A program made the translations under genes and the position numbers. DNA of 59,400 nt from Parendozoicomonas verongulae (GTDB lineage: Bacteria > Pseudomonadota > Gammaproteobacteria > Pseudomonadales > Endozoicomonadaceae). The notes beneath the pieces were generated by a model. That model had not been told where the DNA came from and searched no databases. It worked only from the letters and a program-made list of their open reading frames with translations. Numbering within the stretch: position 1 is the stretch's first letter; every line of letters starts with the position of its first letter. The stretch is taken from positions 21,881 through 81,280 of the forward strand of contig NZ_SMME01000869.1 in the NCBI RefSeq assembly GCF_009711465.1, read 5' to 3'. Positions 20,166 through 29,384 of this stretch are shown here, in pieces.

Positions 20166-21248
20166 TCAACGCAATTTCAAGGTTGCCAGACCAATCAACA
20201 CAAGGATCAGGCTGATAATCCAAAAACGAACAATGACCCGTGGCTCAGGCCAGCCCTTCAATTCAAAATGATGGTGAATCGGTGCCATGCGGAAAATACG
20301 ACGGCCGGTCAGCTTGTAGGAGCCAACCTGCAAAATCACCGAAACCGTTTCCATCACAAAAACACCGCCCATAATGAACAGCACAATTTCCTGACGAACA
20401 ATAACGGCGATCACACCTAAAGCCGCACCCAGTGCAAGAGCACCCACATCCCCCATAAAGACCTGAGCGGGATAGGTGTTAAACCACAAAAAGCCAAGAC
20501 CAGCCCCAACCAGTGCCGCAGTGAACACAACCAGCTCACCGGCTCCGCGCACGAAAGGAATATTCAGATATCTGGCAAACTCAAAGTGACCGGTCAGGTA
20601 AGCGAAGATACCCAGAGCCGCTGCCACCATAACTGTAGGCATGATCGCCAGACCATCCAGACCATCGGTCAGGTTCACGGCATTACTGGTTCCGACAATC
20701 ACGAAGTAAGTCAGAACTACAAAGAAGATACCCAGAGGAATGGCGACATTCTTGAAGAAAGGAACAATCAGAGCCGTTTCCATCGGTGTTTTCGCCATCA
20801 TGTACAGGGCGACAGCCGCTCCCAGACCGAACACCGATTGCCAGAAGTACTTCCACTTCGCAGGTAAACCACGGGAGTTTTTCTCAACCACCTTGCGGTA
20901 GTCGTCTACCCAGCCCACAGCACCAAACGACAGAGTCACACCAAGAACAATCCACACATAAGGGTTGCTCAGATTCGCCCACAAAAGTGTGCTGATGGCA
21001 ATGGCCGCCAGAATCAGCGCACCACCCATAGTTGGCGTGCCAGCTTTGCTCAAGTGAGATTGTGGACCATCGTCACGCACAGCCTGGCCAATCTGGTAAA
21101 AGCTCAGCTTACGGATCATGATGGGGCCAAACCACAGGGAAAACGCCAGTGCCGTCAGCACACTGAGAATCGCCCGCAGTGTCAGGTATTTGAATACACC
21201 AAATCCGCTGTAGTAAACGCTTAAATAGTCAGCCAGCCAGTGCAGCAT
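20166..21248 (-). CDS. mraY: Phospho-N-acetylmuramoyl-pentapeptide transferase MraY
   Basis: 360-residue polytopic membrane enzyme that makes lipid I from UDP-MurNAc-pentapeptide and undecaprenyl phosphate. About ten membrane helices are predicted by eye. Conserved signatures are [11 protein letters not shown] near residue 113, [11 protein letters not shown] near residue 190, and the C-terminal [13 protein letters not shown]. The length equals that of E. coli MraY (360). The ATG shares a base with the murF stop. Confidence 0.98.
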   Translation of the reverse strand: MLHWLADYLSVYYSGFGVFKYLTLRAILSVLTALAFSLWFGPIMIRKLSFYQIGQAVRDDGPQSHLSKAGTPTMGGALILAAIAISTLLWANLSNPYVWIVLGVTLSFGAVGWVDDYRKVVEKNSRGLPAKWKYFWQSVFGLGAAVALYMMAKTPMETALIVPFFKNVAIPLGIFFVVLTYFVIVGTSNAVNLTDGLDGLAIMPTVMVAAALGIFAYLTGHFEFARYLNIPFVRGAGELVVFTAALVGAGLGFLWFNTYPAQVFMGDVGALALGAALGVIAVIVRQEIVLFIMGGVFVMETVSVILQVGSYKLTGRRIFRMAPIHHHFELKGWPEPRVIVRFWIISLILVLIGLATLKLR

Positions 21249-22657
21249 TAAGCACCCTCCGTGGTTGTCGCCACACTGGGCGCTTCATGATTCTCAGATA
21301 AACAGGCAGAAACAACTTTATTCATCCCTGAGGCGTTGGCGCCTTTTACCAAAGCCACAACCCCCTGCTTCAAGTGGGTTTGCAGCCATGTGATAAGATC
21401 ACTCTTATCCGCAAAATGTTCGCCGTCTTTCTGGAAGCCGGTGTGAGCATGGGCAGATATAGTTCCGCTGGTCAGTACGCGATCGATTCCCGCATTCAGA
21501 GCATACTCACCCAGCTCCCGGTGCATACGAATGCCGTCTTCCTCATCCAGATAGTGCTCTGCGGAGAGATCACCCATAACAAGAATGCGGTAGCCATCAC
21601 ATTCCGCCAGCTCATCAATAGCAGCTCTGGTGGAATCTGAGTTAGCGTTATAACTTTGATCAATCACCATGGCTCCATGATGAGTGCGGAACCGCTGACC
21701 TCGGCGAGCGTACGGGTGTGCCTGCCCCAACCCCGCAGCAATGGTTTCGATATCCAGCCCTGCAGCCTTTGCAATCGTTGCCGCAGCGCAGGCATTAGTA
21801 ACCTGGTGACGCCCCCAGAACTGCAGGTGCACCGGCGTTTCTTTTTCCTCCAGATGGAGGGTGAAGTGCATGCCGTTCTCTTCTGTGACCACATCGCCAG
21901 CCCAGGCATTTGCTTCCTGACTGGCGTGGCTGAAAGTCATAATCCGGCAACCCGCGTTTTGCCTGATACGCTCAAGCCAGATGGGGTGATGCTCATCATC
22001 AAGATTCACTACCGCGCAGCCATCTTTGGGCAGCTGGTCGAAAATAGCACCCTTCTCCTGAACAACGCCCATCAAACCACCGAGGCCTGCCACATGGGAG
22101 CAGCTGGCATTGTTCACGATAGAAATATGGGGCTGTACGATATTGGTCAAATGCTCAATCTCACCCGGGCTGTTGGTGCCCATTTCGATCACAGCAAATT
22201 GATGCTCTGACGTCAGACGCGCCAGAGTCAGCGGCACACCATAGGCATTATTGAAATTGCCATTGGTAGAAAGGGTAGGAGCAACCTGACTGAATATGGC
22301 AGCCAGCATTTCTTTTACAGACGTTTTACCACTGCTGCCGGTTACACCAAATACAGTACCCTTAAAAGCCTTACGGTTCAGGATACCCGTTTGAGTTAAA
22401 GCTTCTTCTGTATCATCCACAAGAATATGGGGAAAGCTGTCGACAGGGCGGCTTACCAGTACCCCTGCAGCCCCCTTATCCAGCGCAGCCTGCACATAGT
22501 TGTGACCGTCAAAGTTCGGGCCCTTAATCGCCACAAACAGCTGCCCGGGCTCAAGTGTACGCGTATCGATGCTGATACTGGTCACAGGAGCATCATCGCC
22601 CACCAGTTTTCCTGACAAAGCGCTGGTCAAACTACTGAGGTTTTCTGCTGCGATCAT
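21248..22657 (-). CDS. murF: UDP-N-acetylmuramoyl-tripeptide--D-alanyl-D-alanine ligase MurF
   Basis: 469-residue Mur ligase that completes the UDP-MurNAc-pentapeptide. The ATP loop [17 protein letters not shown] is intact, [15 protein letters not shown] follows, and [18 protein letters not shown] marks the substrate region. Gene overlaps with murE upstream and mraY downstream point to coupled expression. Confidence 0.97.
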   Translation of the reverse strand: MIAAENLSSLTSALSGKLVGDDAPVTSISIDTRTLEPGQLFVAIKGPNFDGHNYVQAALDKGAAGVLVSRPVDSFPHILVDDTEEALTQTGILNRKAFKGTVFGVTGSSGKTSVKEMLAAIFSQVAPTLSTNGNFNNAYGVPLTLARLTSEHQFAVIEMGTNSPGEIEHLTNIVQPHISIVNNASCSHVAGLGGLMGVVQEKGAIFDQLPKDGCAVVNLDDEHHPIWLERIRQNAGCRIMTFSHASQEANAWAGDVVTEENGMHFTLHLEEKETPVHLQFWGRHQVTNACAAATIAKAAGLDIETIAAGLGQAHPYARRGQRFRTHHGAMVIDQSYNANSDSTRAAIDELAECDGYRILVMGDLSAEHYLDEEDGIRMHRELGEYALNAGIDRVLTSGTISAHAHTGFQKDGEHFADKSDLITWLQTHLKQGVVALVKGANASGMNKVVSACLSENHEAPSVATTTEGA

Positions 22658-24162
22658 GCCACTCTCCCGGACAAAGCCATAGTCACCTGTTCAAGGTCAC
22701 TGAATGGATAACGAACACCTTTGATTTCCTGATATGACTCATGTCCCTTTCCGCTGACCAGAACAACGTCTCCTGGCCCGGAAGTACCAATGGCCTGACG
22801 AATAGCCTCGGCACGATCAACGACAACCGTCACCCGCTTGCGTTGCTCACCCCCCAAACCGGCCAGCGCATCTCTGATAATGCTGGCAGGCTCTTCAGAG
22901 CGGGGGTTATCACTGGTTAAATACACACGATCAGCACCAGCACAGGCGGCCTGAGCCATCAGTGTGCGCTTGCCTTTATCGCGATCACCACCACAGCCGA
23001 ATACACAAGTAATGCGTTGACTGCCATGTTCACGCAACGCCCCGAGAACACTGTCCAGAGCATCAGATGTATGGGCATAATCAATCACGACACTGGGCTG
23101 ATGAGCGCTGCCGTAGCGCTCAAGGCGGCCAGGCACACTTTCTATGGAAGGCACGGCTTCCAGCACATCCGCCAGAGCAACACCGTGGCAACCCAGCGCA
23201 CAAATTACACCTAACAGGTTGCTAAGGTTGAAGCGACCCAGCAGCGGCGTATTCAGCTCACCTTCCCCCCATGGCGTAAAGATGCGCGCTCGCATACCGT
23301 CAGGCAGCAACTGGATACCCTGGAGATAAACGTCAGCTGAAGTCTTGGTCAGGGAGAAAGTCAGGCTTTGAGCAGATGGATGGACCTTGTCGGCTACATA
23401 GGCCACCCATTCGTCATCACTGTTGAAGATGGCATATTTCAGTCCAGGGCGAGTAAACAACAAACCTTTGGCATCCGCATAAGATTCCATATTGCCGTGA
23501 TAATCCAAATGTTCACGGGTGAGATTGGTGAATATGGCCGTATCGATGTTCAGGCCATCGATACGCCCTTGATCCAAACCGTGAGAAGAGACTTCCATAG
23601 CCATCCAGCCTATGCTGGCATCGCGCAACTCGGCAGCAAAGCGGTGGCTGGTCAGCATATCAGATGTGGTATTACCCGTCTCATCAAGCTGCCCCACGCG
23701 GCCTTTGCCCAAGGTCCCCATAATCCCGCAGCCATCGCTCAGACGATCCAGCAGTGATCCGAGAAAGTGAACAGTGGACGATTTGCCATTAGTGCCTGTC
23801 ACACCAATCACCTTCACCTTCTGGGAAGGGCACCCCAAGGCAAAATCAACCAGCTCTCCTGATCTGTCTTTGAGGTCTGCCACACAAATCAGTGGTACAT
23901 CAACCTGAGGCAACTTTCGCCCCTGGGCAGAGACAAAAGGTTCCATAAGCACAGCCGCAGCACCAGCCTGCACAGCTGCTTCGATATAATCCCGGCCATC
24001 CACTGCGAAACCGGGCAGTGCAAGGAAGAGATCGCCACGGCTGACACGGCGGCTGTCGGTTACAATCCCCGACAACGTGATATCGCTTGCACACAACTCA
24101 GCACCGAGCCATTTGAGTAAGCGATTGAGAGTCAGACGATCGTCCTTCGTAGAGTCTGTCAT
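22654..24162 (-). CDS. murE: UDP-N-acetylmuramoyl-L-alanyl-D-glutamate--2,6-diaminopimelate ligase MurE
   Basis: 502-residue Mur ligase. The ATP loop VIGVTGTNGKSSTVHFLG is intact. The DNPR motif (LTSDNPRSEEP), which selects meso-diaminopimelate over lysine, is present, so the wall should be the usual Gram-negative A1gamma type. The start overlaps the ftsI stop. Confidence 0.97.
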   Translation of the reverse strand: MTDSTKDDRLTLNRLLKWLGAELCASDITLSGIVTDSRRVSRGDLFLALPGFAVDGRDYIEAAVQAGAAAVLMEPFVSAQGRKLPQVDVPLICVADLKDRSGELVDFALGCPSQKVKVIGVTGTNGKSSTVHFLGSLLDRLSDGCGIMGTLGKGRVGQLDETGNTTSDMLTSHRFAAELRDASIGWMAMEVSSHGLDQGRIDGLNIDTAIFTNLTREHLDYHGNMESYADAKGLLFTRPGLKYAIFNSDDEWVAYVADKVHPSAQSLTFSLTKTSADVYLQGIQLLPDGMRARIFTPWGEGELNTPLLGRFNLSNLLGVICALGCHGVALADVLEAVPSIESVPGRLERYGSAHQPSVVIDYAHTSDALDSVLGALREHGSQRITCVFGCGGDRDKGKRTLMAQAACAGADRVYLTSDNPRSEEPASIIRDALAGLGGEQRKRVTVVVDRAEAIRQAIGTSGPGDVVLVSGKGHESYQEIKGVRYPFSDLEQVTMALSGRVA

Positions 24163-25889
24163 TAACCTTTATTCCTGGATTGACTGGCTGTGCCTGCCAC
24201 CATTTGATGCTGATCCGCAGAGTCGGGAGGAACCCCCAAAACCCGCATAGCCTCACCGGCCACCCGTGAAAACACAGGAGCTGATATTAAGCCACCGTAA
24301 TATTGTCCCGCACTTGGACCATCCACCATGATGACCATCGCAATACGGGGATTGTTCACAGGTACAACACCTGCAAACAGAGCAATATGGCTGGAACTGG
24401 AGTATTTGCCACCTACCAGTTTTTGCGCCGTACCGGTTTTACCGGCCACTTCATAGCCATCAATTCGAGCTCTGTGGGCAGTACCGGTGTTACTGGTTAC
24501 GCTCTTCATCATATCCAGCACATTTTCCGCAACAATTGGCGGAATAACCTGATGACTCTCTGCAGGAATATCCCGCTTAATCAGGCTGACGGGCATAGCC
24601 TTTCCGTCGTTTGCCAGCACCATATAAGCCTGAGCCAGCTGTAGCGTGGTCACCGTCAGCCCATAGCCGAAAGACAGTGTGGCCGCTTCAATAGGACGCC
24701 ACCTGTTCCGCACAGGTAAAACTCCGGTACTTTCACCGGGAAATACAACGCCGGTTGACTGACCAAAGCCTACTTTCTGGAACACGGAAACCAACGCTTC
24801 CGGGCCAATATCCATGGTGAGTTTGGTCATACCCATGTTGCTAGATTTTTCCAGAATACCCGCCAGGCTCAGCTCACCATAGTTTCTGTGGTCCCGAACC
24901 ACATCACGCCCTACGCGCATCCACCCCGGCGAGGTGTCTATGATGCTCGTATTGGAAAAATGTCCACTCTCAAGAGCGGCAGCTACACCAAAAGGCTTCA
25001 CAACAGAGCCCGGTTCAAACTGATCGGTAATCGCCCGGTTACGAATACCCGCGATATTCATTTCACTGCGGTTGTTCGGGTTAAAAGCTGGCTGATTAGC
25101 CATAGCCAGCACCTCACCGGTTTTCACATCCAGCATCACCAGAGATGCGGACTTGGCCTTACTCTCCTGAAATGTTTTCAGTAACTCACGATACGCCAGA
25201 TACTGCAGTCGCAAGTCGATACTCAGTTTGACCTCTTTACCAGCTTCCGCACTTTTCAGTACATTAGTCTCTCGAATCACCCGCCCTTTGCGGTCTTTTA
25301 TAACACGTACAACACCGGGACTGCCGGCCAGCCATTCATCAAGAGCCAGCTCAATGCCTTCCTGCCCCTTATCATCAATATCCGTAAGACCAACCAGCTG
25401 GGACGTCACTTCACCCGCCGGGTAAAAACGACGATACTCCGGTTTTCCGTAGACACCAGAAATCCGGAGTTTCAAAACTTTTTTGGCATCAGCCGGCCGC
25501 ATCTGCCGCTTCAGGTAAATAAAGCCCTTATGCTTTTCCCGCTCCAGCCGGTGTGCCAGATCGGAAAAGGGAATATCCAGCGCGTCAGCCAGATCATTCC
25601 AGCGTGCCTTCGACTTCTCTTCATTCAAAAGCCGAGGGTTCGCAGTAATGGTGACAACCGCCGTACTCACTGCCAGCGGGCTGCCATTGCGGTCCAGAAT
25701 CAAACCACGATGTGCAGGAATTCTTTCCTCTCGTACCGTTCTTTTATCCCCTTCATTTTGCAGAAAGGGACGATTGAATACATGCAACATAGCTACCCTG
25801 CCGGTGACGACAACCATCGCCAGCAGAATGAAAACCTGAACAGTGCGATAACGCCCCTTGAAAGGAGCCGTTCCTTTGCTTTTGTTCAC
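24162..25889 (-). CDS. ftsI: Septal peptidoglycan transpeptidase FtsI (PBP3)
   Basis: 575-residue class B penicillin-binding protein. A single N-terminal membrane helix (VQVFILLAMVVVTGRVAML) is followed by the pedestal domain and the transpeptidase domain. All three active-site motifs are present: SVVK in FEPGSVVKPF, SSN in EKSSNMGMTK, and KTG in VAGKTGTAQK. It works with FtsW and FtsQLB at the septum. It overlaps both neighbours by a few bases or less. Confidence 0.97.
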   Translation of the reverse strand: MNKSKGTAPFKGRYRTVQVFILLAMVVVTGRVAMLHVFNRPFLQNEGDKRTVREERIPAHRGLILDRNGSPLAVSTAVVTITANPRLLNEEKSKARWNDLADALDIPFSDLAHRLEREKHKGFIYLKRQMRPADAKKVLKLRISGVYGKPEYRRFYPAGEVTSQLVGLTDIDDKGQEGIELALDEWLAGSPGVVRVIKDRKGRVIRETNVLKSAEAGKEVKLSIDLRLQYLAYRELLKTFQESKAKSASLVMLDVKTGEVLAMANQPAFNPNNRSEMNIAGIRNRAITDQFEPGSVVKPFGVAAALESGHFSNTSIIDTSPGWMRVGRDVVRDHRNYGELSLAGILEKSSNMGMTKLTMDIGPEALVSVFQKVGFGQSTGVVFPGESTGVLPVRNRWRPIEAATLSFGYGLTVTTLQLAQAYMVLANDGKAMPVSLIKRDIPAESHQVIPPIVAENVLDMMKSVTSNTGTAHRARIDGYEVAGKTGTAQKLVGGKYSSSSHIALFAGVVPVNNPRIAMVIMVDGPSAGQYYGGLISAPVFSRVAGEAMRVLGVPPDSADQHQMVAGTASQSRNKG

Positions 25890-26200
25890 GGTGTTACCAG
25901 AATGACCCGTTTTTTACCGGGCACCTCCATGTTGAGTTCTTCTCGTGCCCGCTCCTCCACGCGACTGTGGGCACTTTCCGTACTATGCTGCAACAGTAGC
26001 TGCCCCCATCGTTCCTGAAGAGCATTTTTACGCATCAGTTCTGTTTGCAGCTGATTAAAGGCCTGACGATTCAGGTGTGACACATAGGTCAGCCCAAACG
26101 CCGAAATCACCACAATCACAAACAGAACCACTGTCATCCATGGTATCTGCCTCCACAAAACCTGTAGAGGCGTAGAATCCAGAAACCGACTCTCAATCAC
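25886..26200 (-). CDS. ftsL: Cell division protein FtsL
   Basis: 104-residue bitopic protein. One membrane helix (PWMTVVLFVIVVISAFGLTY) is followed by a periplasmic coiled coil (NQLQTELMRKNALQERWGQL) that pairs with FtsB. Size, topology and position between rsmH and ftsI identify it, since FtsL sequences diverge widely. Overlaps at both ends indicate coupling. Confidence 0.92.
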   Translation of the reverse strand: MIESRFLDSTPLQVLWRQIPWMTVVLFVIVVISAFGLTYVSHLNRQAFNQLQTELMRKNALQERWGQLLLQHSTESAHSRVEERAREELNMEVPGKKRVILVTP

Positions 26201-27135
26201 GCCAAACGTTCCGCTACCCGCATCACCGCACTGCGTGCACGGGGGTTACCGTCAACTTCCTGCGGGCCGGCCTTTCTGGCCTTGCCAATGCTTTTCATAC
26301 GACGATTCAATTGTTCTTCTGTGAGCGGTACCCAGCTGGGCACGTCATCGCCCTTCTCATGACGGCGAATAAAACGCTTTACCATCCGGTCTTCCAAAGA
26401 GTGGAAGCTGATAATCACCAGCCGTCCGCCGGGCTTCAGCAATTCCAGACTGTCTTCCATCAACCGCTCCAGATCATCCAGTTCACTGTTGATAAAGATC
26501 CGGATTCCCTGAAATGCCTTGGTGGCCGGATGAATTTTCTTGGGCCAGACCGGGTTAGCATCAGCGATAATTTTTGCCAGCTGAGCCGTGCCGGTAATTG
26601 GCGCCTGCTCCCGGGCTTCAAGAATCCCCTTCGCCATGCGCCGCCCGAATTTTTCTTCACCAAAGCGTTTGATCACATCGGTGATTTCATCTTCGCTGGC
26701 TACCGCCAGCCACTCAGCGGCGCTCAGGCCACGAGTGGTGTCCATACGCATGTCCAGTGGGCCATCATTCTGGAAACTAAACCCACGACCTGCATCGTCC
26801 AGCTGGGGAGAGGAAACACCGAGATCCAAAAGGATGCCGTCTACCTTCTCACCACCTGCACCTTCAATATCAGCAAACGCTTTAATCTGTGCAAAAGAGC
26901 CGTGACAGATGCGAAAACGCGGATCTTCACTTTCCAGCTCCCTGGCCACACCCACGGCAACCGGATCTTTATCAATACCCGTTAGTCGTCCGTTATCTGC
27001 CAGCTGGGACAGAATCAAACGACTATGGCCGCCACGGCCAAAGGTTCCGTCGATATAATGACCGTTGGCATCAGTCACCAGACAGTCGACCGCTTCATCA
27101 AGAAGTACGGTTTTGTGCTGAAATTTCTTGCCCAT
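26197..27135 (-). CDS. rsmH: 16S rRNA (cytosine(1402)-N4)-methyltransferase RsmH
   Basis: 312-residue SAM-dependent methyltransferase (formerly MraW). It methylates N4 of C1402 in 16S rRNA; RsmI, also encoded in this window, adds the ribose methyl at the same nucleotide. Motifs include YIDGTFGRGGHSRLIL (SAM site), DGILLDLGVSSPQLDD and a late VIISFHSLEDRMVKRF segment. Second gene of the dcw cluster. Confidence 0.97.
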   Translation of the reverse strand: MGKKFQHKTVLLDEAVDCLVTDANGHYIDGTFGRGGHSRLILSQLADNGRLTGIDKDPVAVGVARELESEDPRFRICHGSFAQIKAFADIEGAGGEKVDGILLDLGVSSPQLDDAGRGFSFQNDGPLDMRMDTTRGLSAAEWLAVASEDEITDVIKRFGEEKFGRRMAKGILEAREQAPITGTAQLAKIIADANPVWPKKIHPATKAFQGIRIFINSELDDLERLMEDSLELLKPGGRLVIISFHSLEDRMVKRFIRRHEKGDDVPSWVPLTEEQLNRRMKSIGKARKAGPQEVDGNPRARSAVMRVAERLA

Positions 27136-27192
27136 AAACTCTTCAACGTCGCTGCGTTACAGCTGTTATGTCACATAAGCGCGACGACGCAT

Positions 27193-27645
27193 TTACAATG
27201 AAAGCGTCTGTAATTCTTCCGGTGTGTCGCCATCTCCAGATTCCTGAAGATAGGCATCACGCCGCTCATTCCAGCACTCCTCATCCCAGAGTTCGAACTT
27301 TTTCCCCTGGCCGAGCAGTACCGTTTTTTTCTTTAAACCGGCGTACTCTCTCAACAGGGGAGGAATCAGCACACGGCCATTTCCATCCATTTCCAGATCA
27401 GTGGCATGACCGATCAGTAAACGCTGAATTCTGCGGGTCATTGGATGAAAACTGGGAAGAGCTTCAATCTTGGCCTGAATGGCATCCCATTCATCAACCG
27501 GATAAATCAGAAGGCAGGTCTCTTCTGTGTCAATCGTGGCAACGAGATGCCCATTGCATCGCTCAGACAACACGGAGCGGTAGCGTGTCGGTACAGCCAA
27601 CCGCCCTTTGACATCCATGTTCAGAGCATTTACACCACGAAACAC
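27193..27645 (-). CDS. mraZ: Transcriptional regulator MraZ
   Basis: 150-residue AbrB-like regulator with two SpoVT-AbrB repeats (about residues 5-50 and 75-125, the first with MDVKGRLAVPTRYRSVL). MraZ forms rings and binds tandem TGG-type repeats to control its own operon. I place the start at the GTG at 27645: it gives MFRGVNALN, as in E. coli, and has a GGAGG ribosome site five bases upstream. An in-frame GTG at 27657 would add four residues. A matching four-copy operator lies just upstream. Confidence 0.95.
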   Translation of the reverse strand: MFRGVNALNMDVKGRLAVPTRYRSVLSERCNGHLVATIDTEETCLLIYPVDEWDAIQAKIEALPSFHPMTRRIQRLLIGHATDLEMDGNGRVLIPPLLREYAGLKKKTVLLGQGKKFELWDEECWNERRDAYLQESGDGDTPEELQTLSL

Positions 27646-27672
27646 AAGAACCTCCACCTTTCGGATTCAGCT

Positions 27673-27707
27673 TCCCAGTTTTTTCCACAATTATCCACTT
27701 TACCCCA
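27673..27707 (-). promoter_or_regulatory. MraZ operator: four TGGNN repeats with a 10-base period
   Basis: On the minus strand the order is TGGGG, TGGAT, TGGAA, TGGGA, each starting exactly 10 bases after the last. This fits the known MraZ binding pattern of TGGGN units separated by five bases. The array ends 27 bases before the mraZ start. I see possible -10 boxes nearby (TATAGT, TACAGT) but no convincing -35. Confidence 0.8.
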
Positions 27708-27972
27708 CTGTACCACACTATAAAAATACGCAAAACCCTGCCACCCAGTAGGAATTTTAAGGAAAAACCAATAAAATCAACAGGTTGTGAAGAGTGTTAA
27801 AAAGTGGAACAAAAGAAGAAAATCCAACAAAAAGAAAAGCCTGCCAGAACATAGTGAGAATCTACTTAATTCTCAAATGCTGAAAGAAGAATAATGAGAC
27901 ACCAGCAAATGTGGTAAAGAAACAACAAAAAAGAAGGAAATCAGCCAAACAACTGACGAAAAAAGAAGAGAT
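27708..27972. other. A-rich intergenic stretch between mraZ operator and RNase P RNA
   Basis: No gene seen. The plus strand is strongly A-rich. The stretch must hold the dcw promoter and the 3' processing/termination region of the RNase P RNA, whose minus strand continues into a T-rich run (TCTTCTTTTTT) right after the mature end. Confidence 0.5.
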
Positions 27973-28376
<404 letters not shown>

Positions 28377-28381
28377 GCCGA

Positions 28382-28410
28382 ACAATACCGGAAGGCGCCT
28401 ACCACCTCAA
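28382..28410 (-). promoter_or_regulatory. Promoter of the RNase P RNA gene
   Basis: TTGAGG (-35, 28405-28410) and TATTGT (-10, 28382-28387) are separated by exactly 17 bases on the minus strand. The expected start, about seven bases past the -10, coincides with the 5' strand of helix P1. Confidence 0.7.
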
Positions 28411-28443
28411 CCCGTATTTCGACTATTTATGTTACGCGCCCAG

Positions 28444-29304
28444 TCAGGCGTCTTTCATCGCCAGACCCGCCTTATAGAGAACCTTAGATTTCACACCGGT
28501 GAGTTTGGCGGCGATCTGACTGGCCTGCTTCATAGGCAGTTCCTCCACCAGAACAGAGAGAGTACGCAACACCTCTTCGGGAATGTCACCACTACCCAGT
28601 TCAGGCTTCTCAGCACCGCGCACCAGTACCACAAACTCACCACGTCGCTGATTTTCATCATTCGCCAGAATATCCTGTAACTCGACCACAGTTCCGGACA
28701 GAACCGTTTCAAAGGTTTTGGTCAGCTCACGGGCAAGCACAACATGCCTGTCGACACCCAACTCCTGCGCCATATCATCGAGCATATCAACAATACGATG
28801 AGGAGACTCATACACAATCCAGGTGTGAGCAAAATCCACCAGCTCTGCCATACGCTTTCGGCGCCCGGAACCTTTTGCCGGAAGAAAACCCTCAAAGAAG
28901 AAACGATCCGAAGGCAAACCGGATACACTCAAAGCCGCCACCATGGCGCAGGCTCCCGGCACAGGCACAACTTTCAAACCTGCCTCACGCACTGCATTGA
29001 CCAAATGGTAACCAGGGTCAGAAATCAGAGGCGTTCCCGCATCCGATACCAGTGCAACAGACTCCCCATCCTGTAAGCGCTGTACAATTTGCTCACTCCG
29101 ACCACGCTCGTTGTAGTCATGACAGGCCAGCAATGGACGTTTGATACCAAAGTGACTCAGCAACCGGCTTGTATGACGAGTATCTTCTGCAGCAATCACA
29201 TCCACAGACATCAAAACATCTTTGGCTCTCGGAGAAAGATCCCCCAGATTACCAATCGGCGTGGCCACTATATAAAGGATGCCAGCACCCGAATTTTCAC
29301 TCAT
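28444..29304 (-). CDS. rsmI: 16S rRNA (cytidine(1402)-2'-O)-methyltransferase RsmI
   Basis: 286-residue tetrapyrrole-methylase-fold enzyme that methylates the ribose of C1402 in 16S rRNA. The glycine-rich start ILYIVATPIGNLGDLSPRA, then AAEDTRHTSRLL and SDAGTPLISDPGYHLV, are family signatures. It is divergent from lpoA across an 80-base gap, the usual gammaproteobacterial arrangement. Confidence 0.96.
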   Translation of the reverse strand: MSENSGAGILYIVATPIGNLGDLSPRAKDVLMSVDVIAAEDTRHTSRLLSHFGIKRPLLACHDYNERGRSEQIVQRLQDGESVALVSDAGTPLISDPGYHLVNAVREAGLKVVPVPGACAMVAALSVSGLPSDRFFFEGFLPAKGSGRRKRMAELVDFAHTWIVYESPHRIVDMLDDMAQELGVDRHVVLARELTKTFETVLSGTVVELQDILANDENQRRGEFVVLVRGAEKPELGSGDIPEEVLRTLSVLVEELPMKQASQIAAKLTGVKSKVLYKAGLAMKDA

Positions 29305-29384
29305 ATCATCTACTCAGCTATGCACTGGGGTCAGCGCAACAATAAAACCACCCACTAGAGGCCAGATCATCTGGAGACACGGAC

